From positions 1 through 64,000 of the forward strand of contig JAISCZ010000088.1 of the NCBI GenBank assembly GCA_031265205.1: 64,000 nucleotides of DNA, read 5' to 3'. The notes under the pieces were generated by a model that saw only the letters and a list, made by a program, of their open reading frames with translations, made no database searches and was not told the origin of the DNA. The translations under genes and the position numbers were made by a program. Of the stretch, positions 27,585 through 35,849 are shown one piece after another (the stretch's first letter is position 1; every line of letters starts with the position of its first letter). This DNA comes from Deltaproteobacteria bacterium (GTDB lineage Bacteria; Desulfobacterota; Desulfarculia; Adiutricales; Adiutricaceae).

Positions 27585-28579
27585 TATTCCTTCTCCTCGC
27601 GCATTTCGGCGTATTCGTTCGCAATCTGGCCGATATACTCGCAAACATCCTCATAAGGCGAGCGGCACCACTCGCCATCAATATCTTCTTGGCGCTCAAA
27701 TCCGCCGTCTAAAGCGAGATTAGCCACGGAAAGGCCAATTCCTTCATACCCGACCACGACGAGGCCCCACTGGTTAAAATTGTCCGGAAGAACGCCCATC
27801 AGCGCGGCCACGTGGGCGACCGTTAAACCATCGCCGGCCGCCATCGCCCACTGGTCAAAATCTTCGGGAAGACGGGCCCCCAAATAAACGGCCATGTGGG
27901 CCACGGTCCAGCCTTGGATGTCGGCCCAATCCCAATGTTTAAAATCCTTGGGGAAATTAGAGCTGCCAACGGCCACATGGGCGACAGTCATCCCGTCGAT
28001 GTCTCTTAACTCCCAACGGTCGAAGTCATCGGGCAACATGTCTTGGCGAGCGGCCTCATGGGCGACCGTCCATCCGATCGTGTTGGCAAGCTCCCACTTT
28101 TTAAAGTTTTGGGGTAAATACCTGTGTTCCGCGGCCTCGTGGGCGACCGTCCAGCCGTAATCGTCGGCGATTTCCCATTGGTCAAAATCAAGGGGTAAAT
28201 AGTCGTGTGAGGCGGCCTCGTGGGCGACCGTCCAGCCATCACAGTCGGCCACCGCCCAATGCTCGAAGTCTTTGGGAAAGACCCTCCACTCGGCGGCCTC
28301 ATGGGCGACCGTGTGGCCAGAATTGTCGGCGAGGGTCCAGTCGCTAAAATCTTCAGGCAATTGCTCGCACCGCGCCTCCGCGGCTACGTGGGCGACCGTC
28401 CGCCCATCGTTATCGGCGAGGGCCCAGGCGTCAAAATCTTTAGGTAAATGCTTATTCTTCGCGGCTTCATGAGCGACCGTCCATCCGTTATTGCCGACAA
28501 GCCTCCAGCCCTGAAAATCGGCGGGGAGCGTCCCATCGCTTGCGGCCTCAAAAAGGGCGACTAACTCATCTTTAATCAT
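27584..28579 (-). CDS. Ankyrin-like repeat protein A (about 10 repeats)
   Basis: A 331-residue protein made almost wholly of a 27-28 residue repeat, consensus LPxDFxxWxLADxxGWTVAHEAAxxxx, about ten copies. GWTVAHEAA corresponds to the G-x-TPLH-x-AA core of ankyrin repeats, but the second helix (usually xxVVxLLLxxGA) is replaced by LPxDFxxW and the unit is 5-6 residues shorter than the usual 33. The acidic C-terminus (AEMREEKE) is free of repeats. No signal peptide or membrane segment. Such repeats usually bind proteins; the partner is unknown. It is the last of five such genes, starts at TAATG with the gene upstream and ends at TAATG with the excisionase-like gene. Confidence 0.85.
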   Translation of the reverse strand: MIKDELVALFEAASDGTLPADFQGWRLVGNNGWTVAHEAAKNKHLPKDFDAWALADNDGRTVAHVAAEARCEQLPEDFSDWTLADNSGHTVAHEAAEWRVFPKDFEHWAVADCDGWTVAHEAASHDYLPLDFDQWEIADDYGWTVAHEAAEHRYLPQNFKKWELANTIGWTVAHEAARQDMLPDDFDRWELRDIDGMTVAHVAVGSSNFPKDFKHWDWADIQGWTVAHMAVYLGARLPEDFDQWAMAAGDGLTVAHVAALMGVLPDNFNQWGLVVVGYEGIGLSVANLALDGGFERQEDIDGEWCRSPYEDVCEYIGQIANEYAEMREEKE

Positions 28580-29454
28580 TATTTCCTCCCACGCAATTTT
28601 TCGTAGACATCGCGGACAGTTCGGCCTTGGTTGTCGGCAAGAGTCCAGAGCGCGTTTTCAAAGGTCCCGGCGTCAAAAAACCATGGCAATTTGTCATGCC
28701 GCGCGGCCTCGTGAGCGACGGTCCACCCGTTTTTATCGGCAAGGTGCCAATCGTGGAAGTCTTGTGGTAACCAGCTACGCTCCGCCGCCTCGTGGGCTAC
28801 CGTGCGCCCATCGACATCGGCGAGGAACCACCATGCAAAGGTAGCCGGCATCTTGCCCTTCCTCGCGGCCACATGAGCGACAGTCCAGCCGATATCGGTC
28901 GCTAGCGACCATTGGTTAAAATCATCTGGCAGAATATCGCGCGCGGCCGCTGCATGCGCCACGGATATTCCTTCTTTGTCAGCGAGCGCCCACTGATCAA
29001 AGCCTTCAGGCAAGCGCTTACACCGGGCTAATTCATGCGCGACAGACCAACCTTTTTCGTCGGCAAGCGCTAAATTTTTAAAGGTTTCAGGCAAAGTCCC
29101 ACATTCAGCCGCGATGTGAGCTACCGTCCGGCCGGAATCAGTGGCAAGCTCCCATTTATCGAAGTTGGCCGGCAAATGATTATGCTCCGCCGCTTCATGC
29201 CCTACCGTGTAGCCGGACCCAAAGCTGGACAGTTCCCACTGGTCAAAATCGGCGGGTAAGCGGCCATAGTATTCAGCCACGGCGGCGATAGTCACGCCGT
29301 CTCTAATGTAAAGAGCCCAGCGCCCTAAGCTCTTGGCCACGCTCTGAAGGGGTTCCCCGCTGGAATTATAGACCAGGTCCCACTGGTTAAAATCCTTGGG
29401 AAGCGTACCTTTGGCCGCCTTTTTGAACAGCTTCTTTAAAGCGTCAACTTGCAT
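28579..29454 (-). CDS. Ankyrin-like repeat protein B (about 9 repeats)
   Basis: A 291-residue paralogue of the neighbours, with about nine copies of the LPxDFxxWxLADxxGWTVAHxAA unit. The N-terminus (MQVDALKKLFKKAAKGTLPK) resembles that of protein A (a capping helix before the first LP). The first repeat is degenerate (SSGEPLQSVAKSLGRW) and one unit near the end has an insertion (FFDAGTFENALW). It ends with DNQGRTVRDVYEKLRGRK, an ending also seen in protein C (GLTVREVYDN), so these genes share a capping design. Function unknown; cytoplasmic. Confidence 0.85.
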   Translation of the reverse strand: MQVDALKKLFKKAAKGTLPKDFNQWDLVYNSSGEPLQSVAKSLGRWALYIRDGVTIAAVAEYYGRLPADFDQWELSSFGSGYTVGHEAAEHNHLPANFDKWELATDSGRTVAHIAAECGTLPETFKNLALADEKGWSVAHELARCKRLPEGFDQWALADKEGISVAHAAAARDILPDDFNQWSLATDIGWTVAHVAARKGKMPATFAWWFLADVDGRTVAHEAAERSWLPQDFHDWHLADKNGWTVAHEAARHDKLPWFFDAGTFENALWTLADNQGRTVRDVYEKLRGRK

Positions 29455-29457
29455 CGT

Positions 29458-29625
29458 CTACTCCTCCTCGCGGCTCTCGCCGAGGCCGTTAAGCTGGTTT
29501 CGCCTGAAATTCGCGGAAGTCTCGCTGACGCGCTCAAGCATCAGCTTTTCTCCCTTAGTAAGCTCAATCCCCAGGCAAATATCTTTTAGCCGCGCGCCAT
29601 TGTGCGCGGCTTCGATTAAATTCAT
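29458..29625 (-). CDS. Small hypothetical protein within the ankyrin-like gene array
   Basis: A 55-residue charged protein (MNLIEAAHNGARLKDICLG...) with no recognised domain. The start at 29625 is preceded by AAGGA eleven bases away; an ATG at 29655 would add ten residues but has no ribosome-binding site. A 12-codon frame with a strong GGAGGG (29633-29671) ends just upstream and may act as a leader that couples translation from the repeat gene before it. The opening EAAHNGARL vaguely recalls an ankyrin helix, so it may be a remnant. Confidence 0.5.
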   Translation of the reverse strand: MNLIEAAHNGARLKDICLGIELTKGEKLMLERVSETSANFRRNQLNGLGESREEE

Positions 29626-29674
29626 GAGGATTTTATTCCTTGTTTTTCGATTCATTCGCGATGTCTTTCATGGG

Positions 29675-30508
29675 TTATTTCCCTCCTATAATGATGTTCT
29701 TGACCTGCTCGCTCGCAAGCTTCGCGCGGTTGTCATAAACTTCCCGGACAGTAAGTCCAGCATTAGTCCTAAAATTCCAAAGGTTGAAGCCTTGAGGCAG
29801 GCATCCGAAACACGCGGCCGCATGCGCCACGCTCCAACCGTCTTCGTCAGCGAAGGCCCATAAGGTGAAATCTTTAGGTAGAAGGCCATACTCCGCGGCT
29901 TGGTGCGCTACGGTGTAGCCGTTGGCAGTGGCGAGGCGCCATTTGTTAAACCCAACGGGAAGATGGTTTTTCCGCGCCGCTTGATGCGCCACCGTCCATC
30001 CGTTTACGTTAGCAAGCTCCCACTGGTCGAAGTTATCTGGCAAAAAATCCTTAGTAACGGCAACGTGCGCAACTGTGTTGCCGTCATCATCGGCGAGACT
30101 CCATTGGTCGAAGGCATCGGGTAAATAGCCGTAACATGCGGCGACGTGCGCCACGGTCCAACCATTCTTACTGAAGAGCTTCCATTGGTCGAAGCCAACG
30201 GGCAAATGACCGTATCGCGCGGCCACGCTCGCCACGGTTTCACCGTCCTTGTTGGCGAGACTCCATTGGTCAAAACCATCGGGTAAAGGCCCGTAGCAAG
30301 CAGCTTCATGCGCTACTGTCCAGCCATCCTTACGGGCGATGGCCCATTGATTAAAAGCAGAGGGCAAGTAGCCAAATTCAGCGGCAATGTGCGCCACGGT
30401 AAGTCCGTCTTCGTTAGCCAGCTCCCATTGGCTGAAGTCATCGATCAAAGAACCGTTCCTTGTTATCCGGAAAAGCGTTTCAATCGACGGATAAATAAAA
30501 CATATCAT
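29675..30508 (-). CDS. Ankyrin-like repeat protein C (about 9 repeats)
   Basis: A 277-residue protein with nine regular repeats of 27 residues, the cleanest of the set (for example LPDGFDQWSLANKDGETVAS). Each unit keeps the LP-x-x-F-x-x-W pair and the TVAHxAA helix. It opens with a short hydrophobic cap (MICFIYPSIETLFRI), too short to be a sure signal peptide, and ends with TVREVYDNRAKL plus a basic tail. AGGAGAGG precedes the ATG. No catalytic motif is visible; likely a protein-binding scaffold or decoy. Confidence 0.85.
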   Translation of the reverse strand: MICFIYPSIETLFRITRNGSLIDDFSQWELANEDGLTVAHIAAEFGYLPSAFNQWAIARKDGWTVAHEAACYGPLPDGFDQWSLANKDGETVASVAARYGHLPVGFDQWKLFSKNGWTVAHVAACYGYLPDAFDQWSLADDDGNTVAHVAVTKDFLPDNFDQWELANVNGWTVAHQAARKNHLPVGFNKWRLATANGYTVAHQAAEYGLLPKDFTLWAFADEDGWSVAHAAACFGCLPQGFNLWNFRTNAGLTVREVYDNRAKLASEQVKNIIIGGK

Positions 30509-30537
30509 GGTTATTTCCTCTCCTAATCGAAAAGCTT

Positions 30538-31020
30538 CTAGATGTCGCTAACCATCGTAGCTTCTCTCAATTTACGAAAGAGAGATTCTACGCTCATGCC
30601 GTAGTTATTAACGAGGCACCAAACGTTTCTATCGCCCGCCCAAGGGATTTTTTTTAAAAGCTTTTTGCTTTCAAAAATATGCCCGACAAACGCATGCGCG
30701 ACCGTGTTTCCGTCGTTGTCGGCAAGATGCCACTGGTTAAAATCATCTGGCAAATGGCCACTTTCCGCCGCCACGTGCGCGACCGTCACTCCGTTAACAT
30801 TGGCAAGCTCCCACTTGTCAAAGCCTTTAGGCATGGCTCCATGAAGCGCGGCCATGTGGGCGACCGTTACGCCGTCATCGTCGGCCAGTTCCCATCTGTC
30901 AAAGTCCGATGGCAAAATCCCAAAGACGGCCGCCGCGTGGGCGAGGGTCGCGTTCGGCCCCAAACTAGCGTCCCACAGCCTATAATCCGCGGGCAAAATG
31001 TGAATTAGACGAGTAGCCAT
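30538..31020 (-). CDS. Ankyrin-like repeat protein D (about 5 repeats)
   Basis: A 160-residue short member of the family. It begins MATRLIHILPADYRLWD, nearly the same as protein E (MATRLSPILPADDNKW), so D and E arose by a recent tandem duplication. About five repeats follow, then a divergent C-terminal cap with a tryptophan-rich segment (KKIPWAGDRNVWCLVN) also shared with E. AGGAGAAG lies before the chosen ATG; the open frame extends upstream into the end of E. Function unknown. Confidence 0.85.
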   Translation of the reverse strand: MATRLIHILPADYRLWDASLGPNATLAHAAAVFGILPSDFDRWELADDDGVTVAHMAALHGAMPKGFDKWELANVNGVTVAHVAAESGHLPDDFNQWHLADNDGNTVAHAFVGHIFESKKLLKKIPWAGDRNVWCLVNNYGMSVESLFRKLREATMVSDI

Positions 31021-31031
31021 AATTTCTTCTC

Positions 31032-31607
31032 CTACCTGAAAAGATTCTTGATATCGCGCAACATTGCCGCTTGCAATTCCTGGTGGTAATACTCCGCGAC
31101 ACTCATGCCGTCTTTGGTGCTGAGTTTCCAAACGTCGCTATCATCGGCCCAAGGCAACTTTTCCTCAACCCCTTTTTCGGCGGCGCGCTCAACAAACAGA
31201 TGCGCGACCGTGATTCCGTCTTTATTGGCGAGATGCCACTGAGTAAAATCATCTGGCAACCGACTACACATCGCCGCCAAATGAGCGACAGTCCAGCCGT
31301 TTTTATCGGTCAATTCCCAGCGGTCAAAGTCCTTGGGTAACTTGCCATGAACTGCTAATACGTGGGCGACCGTCACAGCATCGGCATCGGCCAATTCCCA
31401 TTTATTAAAGCCTTTGGGTAGGGTTCCACAAAGCGCGGCCATGTGAGCGACCGTCCAGCCGTCGACTGTGGCTAGTTCCCATTTGCCAAAATCCAAAGGC
31501 AAAACTCCATATATAGCCGCCGCGTGCGCGAGAGTCGAACCAGTTGTAAGAATCCGGTTCCACTTGTTATCGTCGGCTGGCAAAATGGGACTTAGACGAG
31601 TAGCCAT
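31032..31607 (-). CDS. Ankyrin-like repeat protein E (about 5-6 repeats)
   Basis: A 191-residue close paralogue of protein D with the same N-terminal cap, five to six 27-residue repeats and the same C-terminal cap (EEKLPWADDSDVWKL, then GMSVAEYYHQEL). It is the first of the five repeat genes in transcription order, 29 bases after the hypothetical gene at 31637. Repeats at equal positions in D and E differ most at the residues between TVAH and LP, where ankyrin repeats usually contact partners. Confidence 0.85.
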   Translation of the reverse strand: MATRLSPILPADDNKWNRILTTGSTLAHAAAIYGVLPLDFGKWELATVDGWTVAHMAALCGTLPKGFNKWELADADAVTVAHVLAVHGKLPKDFDRWELTDKNGWTVAHLAAMCSRLPDDFTQWHLANKDGITVAHLFVERAAEKGVEEKLPWADDSDVWKLSTKDGMSVAEYYHQELQAAMLRDIKNLFR

Positions 31608-31636
31608 GCGTCCTCCTTTTTCCTAGCGCCAAGCGC

Positions 31637-32116
31637 CTAGTTAACTTTGGTTCCGGCCTTGGTCATATTGATGATGGACGCGCCTTCAGCTTTAGACGCT
31701 TGGACAAGCAAGTATTTCAAAAAACCGACGCGCGCGTTGCGAGAGTTGCCGAAGCCGTCGCTGAAGCTATTGGCAAGCTCCTCAGGCATGGTCTTAAAGA
31801 GATCGCTCCAAAGCGTTACCTTCAGCAAAGGTGTCAGGCTCGCGATTGCGCACAACTCACTCCTCAAGCCTATGATGGCTTCCGTGACACCACTAAGCGC
31901 GTCTCGGTTCGCCTGGAATTCAGCCTCGAAGAACTTTTTGAAGGAGTCCAGCATATCGCCGATGGCCTTCAGGCCGTCCTTAATCTCAGAGCTAACTCCG
32001 TCAATGTCTGGATCGGTGTTCATCGAGTGTAACGTTAGATTCATGACGTGTAACTCTTCGGCGACGGTGTAAGCTTCTCCAAAGAATTTGCCAACTTTAT
32101 CACGGTACGATGTCAT
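31637..32116 (-). CDS. Hypothetical prophage protein
   Basis: A 159-residue protein without a known domain. It is mostly helical with a central region likely to form a coiled coil (residues 40-90) and a hydrophobic stretch ASLTPLLKVTLW. A similar segment, LKVALWVYVYNNLPVED, occurs in the next gene upstream (32193-32579), and both have the pattern LKV(A/T)LW followed by (L/M)P and acidic residues, so they may be distant paralogues. It lies directly ahead of the ankyrin-like gene array. Confidence 0.6.
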   Translation of the reverse strand: MTSYRDKVGKFFGEAYTVAEELHVMNLTLHSMNTDPDIDGVSSEIKDGLKAIGDMLDSFKKFFEAEFQANRDALSGVTEAIIGLRSELCAIASLTPLLKVTLWSDLFKTMPEELANSFSDGFGNSRNARVGFLKYLLVQASKAEGASIINMTKAGTKVN

Positions 32117-32192
32117 TTTTTTGACCTCCTATACGGTCGGTTAAAGGTTGTTGCGCGCCTTTTGGCGCGGCAAAAAGCGGAATAAATTTTCA

Positions 32193-32579
32193 TTATTCCT
32201 CGTGTTCAGCAAATTTTTTCGCTCTCTCCCGCCTCCTTTCTTCCCTTTCCTCATTCTCCATTTCTTCAGTTACTTCCGCTTCCAGCAACATTTTGCGCAT
32301 AATTTTTTTATTGTCTTCATACTGCCAGTCCTCTACGGGAAGATTATTGTAGACGTAAACCCACAGCGCGACTTTCAAAACCGACAAAATGGTCTTTATG
32401 GTGGCGTTATCAAGAATATCTAAGTAATTCAGGTGACACGTCGACAACACATCGTAGATGCGCTCTAAGTCATATGTCGCGTCGGCGCTTGAAGAGTCAA
32501 TTTTTTCAGCGATACTTTTTAAGGCATCCCTGATTTCTCCAAGCGATACCGCTTTTTCAAACTCAACATCATTCGTCAT
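32193..32579 (-). CDS. Hypothetical coiled-coil protein
   Basis: A 128-residue helical protein. Its middle contains NATIKTILSVLKVALWVYVY, a possible amphipathic or membrane-associated segment, and its C-terminus is a highly charged coil (EEMENEEREERRRERAKK). It shares a weak pattern with the following gene. Function unknown; it starts the accessory block after a hairpin that could attenuate transcription from the replication genes. Confidence 0.6.
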   Translation of the reverse strand: MTNDVEFEKAVSLGEIRDALKSIAEKIDSSSADATYDLERIYDVLSTCHLNYLDILDNATIKTILSVLKVALWVYVYNNLPVEDWQYEDNKKIMRKMLLEAEVTEEMENEEREERRRERAKKFAEHEE

Positions 32580-32612
32580 CTTTGTGACCTCCCTTTTGGT
32601 CGTTTAAGCCCT

Positions 32613-32644
32613 AAAAATCGCCTTTTCAACGCGTTGAAAAAGGC
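32613..32644 (-). terminator. Candidate attenuator hairpin between VRR-NUC and the accessory genes
   Basis: A palindrome around CAACGCGTTG (32620-32644), with GCCTTTT / AAAAAGGC arms, is followed on the minus strand by GA and five T. It sits in the 96-base gap after the nuclease gene and could lower transcription into the ankyrin-like module. Confidence 0.45.
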
Positions 32645-32675
32645 CGTGAATATTGGCCGCTAGTCGTGGTCCCCG

Positions 32676-33065
32676 CTATTCGCTAGCGCCAATGTATTTT
32701 TCAAAGGCGCGGATGCCTTCCAGCTGGCCAACGCACACCTGCGCGCCGTAGCCGTTGGCCGCCACCTTCGCCAAAAAGGCCTTCTGCTCAGGTTTCAACT
32801 TCCCCCCAAGCGTCTTAAACTCAATGAAAAGGCCGTGAAACCCATCGCGAGGCTCCGCGATAAACACGTCCGCCGTCCCTTTCCGGACGCCCTCTTCCTT
32901 AAGCCGCCGGCCCGTGATGGGGCTCCTCTTTCCACCATTGGGGACGGCGCAATAGGGAACGTCCGGATACTTCGCGTCTAGCCATTGAACAAAAAGCTTT
33001 TGCTCCATGTGCTCAGTCAAGAGCCCGGCCTTGCCAAGCGGCTTTCGAGGCTTCCTTGGCGTCAT
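32676..33065 (-). CDS. VRR-NUC domain nuclease
   Basis: A 129-residue VRR-NUC protein of the PD-(D/E)xK superfamily, common in phages, where it probably acts on branched DNA or Holliday junctions. The motifs are YCAVPNGGKR, KGTADVFIAEP (catalytic Asp) and GLFIEFKTLGGKLKPEQKAF (catalytic Glu-x-Lys). The start at MTPRKPRK overlaps the stop of the small membrane gene upstream (ATGA). It probably works with the replication genes ahead of it. Confidence 0.9.
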   Translation of the reverse strand: MTPRKPRKPLGKAGLLTEHMEQKLFVQWLDAKYPDVPYCAVPNGGKRSPITGRRLKEEGVRKGTADVFIAEPRDGFHGLFIEFKTLGGKLKPEQKAFLAKVAANGYGAQVCVGQLEGIRAFEKYIGASE

Positions 33066-33211
33066 TTCCGCTCCTTGTCCCAATGGTCGTCCCACTTGAC
33101 CGTGTTATCGTCCCGAAGGTCGCGGTTCACGTCCAAAAAGAACGTTACAGCCTGATAAACCCAATAGATGAGCCCGCTAAGGGCCAAAAATAGAATTAAA
33201 TACGTCAACAT
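33062..33211 (-). CDS. 49-residue membrane-anchored prophage protein
   Basis: Overlaps the primase gene stop at its start (TGATG) and the VRR-NUC start at its end (ATGA), with a near-perfect GGAGGACTG ribosome-binding site. The protein has one N-terminal membrane helix (MLTYLILFLALSGLIYW) and a charged cytoplasmic tail (about residues 27-49, FLDVNRDLRDDNT). Both junctions and the strong site make it a real gene although it is short. Function unknown; possibilities include a membrane anchor for the replication complex or a superinfection factor. Confidence 0.75.
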   Translation of the reverse strand: MLTYLILFLALSGLIYWVYQAVTFFLDVNRDLRDDNTVKWDDHWDKERK

Positions 33212-35262
33212 CAGTCCTCCCTATCGACGGCGCGCAAGAAAAAGGTCCGCGCTTTGTCCGGGTTCATAATCTTTTCAATAGTGCCGCGCTCAAGGCACTT
33301 GGCGACGACCTGGCGCGTATAACGATCCGGCCACCCTAAAGCTTCATGTAGATGTTTTGGAAATATCTTCTCCCCATTAGCGGCCAGGGCCCGCAGCTCC
33401 TCCGGGAGCTTCCGGCAGCTCTCCTCCATCCGGATGAGCTTCTTCGGGTCGTCCTCCTGATAAAGGCGCTTCAAAACCCCATCCGACTTCTCCAGGATAA
33501 TCATCCGTTCGGGCGAGCCCATGTTCTTCTTGACCACCTTCGCCGCCACGTAGCAGCCGTCCTCGCCCTCCAAGGCCTCTTCTCTCTTGAGGAACTTCCC
33601 GGCCAGCTTCCCGCTGATGGGGACGAGCTGCGCCACCCACCGCAGCGCTCCGGCAATCGACGAGGCCCCACGGATGCTCACCTGAGACATCGCCTCCAAG
33701 AGATTCTTCCGGACGTGGATCACGTCGCCGGCGCTCTTATTGGAATGGTGAATCAAAACGATGTTGCAGTTATGCCGTTCCGCCGTCGCCTCCAGCAGAG
33801 CCAGCATGCCGTTCATTAAGACGTTGTTATTTTCGTCCCCGCCAAGGAACCTTACAAAAGTATCCAAAATTAAAATATTCGGTTTATAGTCCATTAACAT
33901 GATGTCTAATTTGGCGTAATTCGGAGCCGGAGCCACGCGGCCCGCCTCAACAAAGGCCAGAGCCACGTCCCCTCTGAAGGTGTGGGCCCGGAAGTCTAAA
34001 CGGTCGATATCCAAGTCCGGAAACATCTCCATCGCCTCTTTTAGCCTGAAATGCTGTATCTGGCTCGTGTCTTCCACGGATACGCTCATCACCCTAAAGG
34101 GGCGCGTCGGGAACCAGTTCTCAAATAAAGGGTTGCCGGAGGCCAGGGCCAGAATCAGCTGCGATGTAAAGAGCCCTTTCCCGCTTCCCGGAGGGCCGAA
34201 AATCATCCCTAGCTGGCCACGCAAAAAGGAGTTATCGAAAATCCAATGGAAAGGCTCAGGGTCGCCCAAGAGGCTTTCCGGAGTTAAAAAATCAGTCCCG
34301 TTACGGTCAAAGTCATCGCAGGTCGAGGCGGCGTCGCCGCCGCGGGGAAAGAACTTAAAGGCCGATTTAGCCGTCGCCCGGACTTCCGTCTCCGGAAGAG
34401 GGTCCGCCGTCGAAATATTGAGGCGGAGCGCCATATTGGCCAGCCCCTCGGAGGTCATGTTCTTAGGGTCCGCCAGGTAACATATTTCGCGGTAAAGCTG
34501 CTGGTTCCTCTCGCCTTCCACGGCGGACTCAAAGTTGACCTTCCGCCCCGTAAACTGAAGGATTTTCCCTGGCCCTAATCCGTTGGCCGCCCCATCGGCC
34601 GCCCCATCGGCCGTCCCATCGGCGGAGGCCTCGCCCTTGGGAAGAGGCCCGGGACCCAGCTGGAACGGCGCGGCGATTCCCGGCGAGCCGCCCGATGGGG
34701 AGCCCTTAGACTTCTTCTTGGATTTGGAGGGCGAGGTAATCTCAGTCTCCGGAAGCTGGTCATAAATAAACTGAGGCGATATCGCCGGGATATCATCGAA
34801 GGGCGGCGCGTGAAGCCACTCGTAGACGTGGCCGCTTTGATGGACTGACGGTGGCATGCAGGTTATGGTGCCTTCCCCTCGGATTTCTCCGGCGTGGCCA
34901 AGGAGCGTCCGGATATTGGCCCCCTTGATAACCTCGTTTGGAGGAATCCGAAAATAGTAGTGCCTTCCGCGAGCGGATATCGCGACTCGGATGGTATCCA
35001 AAGGCACCTGGATAATAGGCTCAAACCAGTTCACCGTTTCTTCGTCGTCGGCGTCCACGGTCCAAAAACCAGAGACGCGACCGTTTACAAGGCCAATATT
35101 CCGAGGATGGGTTACGTCAAACCATTTAATGATTTGCTCTCGGCTTGGGGGATTAGTTTGATAGGGCTTCCAGTTAATGACGCAAGCTTTTCCCTCAAGA
35201 GGCACCACGCATAGCCTTTGGGCGTGATACTCTAAGGCGGCTTTAAGTATTTCATTGGCCAC
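33211..35262 (-). CDS. Prim-pol primase fused to RepA-like hexameric helicase
   Basis: A 683-residue replication protein. Residues 1-170 form a bifunctional primase/polymerase domain: the metal-binding pair D70 and D72 in FWTVDADDEE, H101 in ARGRHYYF, and the GEGTITCMPPSVH motif. A low-complexity linker (Ser/Lys and ADG repeats) joins it to a RecA-like ATPase with Walker A in IFGPPGSGKGLF and Walker B in ILILDTFVRF. The C-terminus is a winged-helix-like tail. It would prime and unwind phage DNA. Three stand-alone copies of the first domain lie directly upstream. Its start is three bases from the last of them. Confidence 0.93.
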   Translation of the reverse strand: MANEILKAALEYHAQRLCVVPLEGKACVINWKPYQTNPPSREQIIKWFDVTHPRNIGLVNGRVSGFWTVDADDEETVNWFEPIIQVPLDTIRVAISARGRHYYFRIPPNEVIKGANIRTLLGHAGEIRGEGTITCMPPSVHQSGHVYEWLHAPPFDDIPAISPQFIYDQLPETEITSPSKSKKKSKGSPSGGSPGIAAPFQLGPGPLPKGEASADGTADGAADGAANGLGPGKILQFTGRKVNFESAVEGERNQQLYREICYLADPKNMTSEGLANMALRLNISTADPLPETEVRATAKSAFKFFPRGGDAASTCDDFDRNGTDFLTPESLLGDPEPFHWIFDNSFLRGQLGMIFGPPGSGKGLFTSQLILALASGNPLFENWFPTRPFRVMSVSVEDTSQIQHFRLKEAMEMFPDLDIDRLDFRAHTFRGDVALAFVEAGRVAPAPNYAKLDIMLMDYKPNILILDTFVRFLGGDENNNVLMNGMLALLEATAERHNCNIVLIHHSNKSAGDVIHVRKNLLEAMSQVSIRGASSIAGALRWVAQLVPISGKLAGKFLKREEALEGEDGCYVAAKVVKKNMGSPERMIILEKSDGVLKRLYQEDDPKKLIRMEESCRKLPEELRALAANGEKIFPKHLHEALGWPDRYTRQVVAKCLERGTIEKIMNPDKARTFFLRAVDRED

Positions 35263-35264
35263 AT

Positions 35265-35849
35265 TTAGCTCTCGCCGTAGGTCGCGGCCTGATTGTTGAG
35301 TAACTTCAAAATCGCGTCCTTAAGTTGGTCTAGGACGACCCACGGCGAAGCCTCCGCCATCTCATTAAACGGAAGCTTGTTAAGCCACTTGTAAACATGC
35401 CCTTCCGGATGGACGGACGGAGGGAGAACGGTAAGAGACCCGGAGCAGCGGATGTCGAGGTTGAGCCCTTTCGCCCTCGGGATAAAGCGTTTGCCGACGT
35501 TATACGCGTCATCTTCCGAGAGCCTGAAGAAGAAGTGCTGGCCGCGCAACGTTTCGGCGATTCCAACCGTTTCCAAAGGCCCCTGGATAAGCGACATGAG
35601 CCAATCGATCGTCTTGGCGTCGTCACAGTCCACGGACCAGACACCGGAAATATAGCCGTTCACAAGGGCGATATTCGGAGGGTTAGCGACGTTAAACCAG
35701 CTCGCGAGTTCCTCTTCCGTGGGAAGACGGCCCCGATATTCCGTCCAATTAAATTCAGGCCTTTTGCCTTTCACTGGCACCACGCTAACGCCTTCGCTGA
35801 CGTATTCGCGGGACGCTTCGTAAATTTGGTTGATAGTTGTTTTGGTCAT
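35265..35849 (-). CDS. Stand-alone prim-pol domain, paralogue 1 (active site kept)
   Basis: A 194-residue protein equal to only the prim-pol part of the neighbouring primase-helicase; there is no helicase. The metal pair D74/D76 (VWSVDCDDAK), the histidine H105 (LRGQHFFFRL) and the GSLTVLPPSVHPEGHVYKW motif are all intact, so it could be catalytically active. By eye about 40% identical to the primase N-terminus. It begins at TAATG with the stop of paralogue 2, so the three domain genes and the primase are one translationally linked set. Confidence 0.88.
   Translation of the reverse strand: MTKTTINQIYEASREYVSEGVSVVPVKGKRPEFNWTEYRGRLPTEEELASWFNVANPPNIALVNGYISGVWSVDCDDAKTIDWLMSLIQGPLETVGIAETLRGQHFFFRLSEDDAYNVGKRFIPRAKGLNLDIRCSGSLTVLPPSVHPEGHVYKWLNKLPFNEMAEASPWVVLDQLKDAILKLLNNQAATYGES

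Noticed and set aside
29633-29671. 12-codon frame with a strong GGAGGG before the 55-residue gene
   Set aside because: Too short to support as a gene; mentioned as a possible coupling leader only.
27584-31607. CRISPR-like regular repeats
   Set aside because: The 81-84 base period comes from in-frame protein repeats; there are no identical repeats with unique spacers.
27584-31607. Diversity-generating retroelement acting on the repeat genes
   Set aside because: No reverse transcriptase gene and no template repeat with adenine-biased changes is visible in the window.
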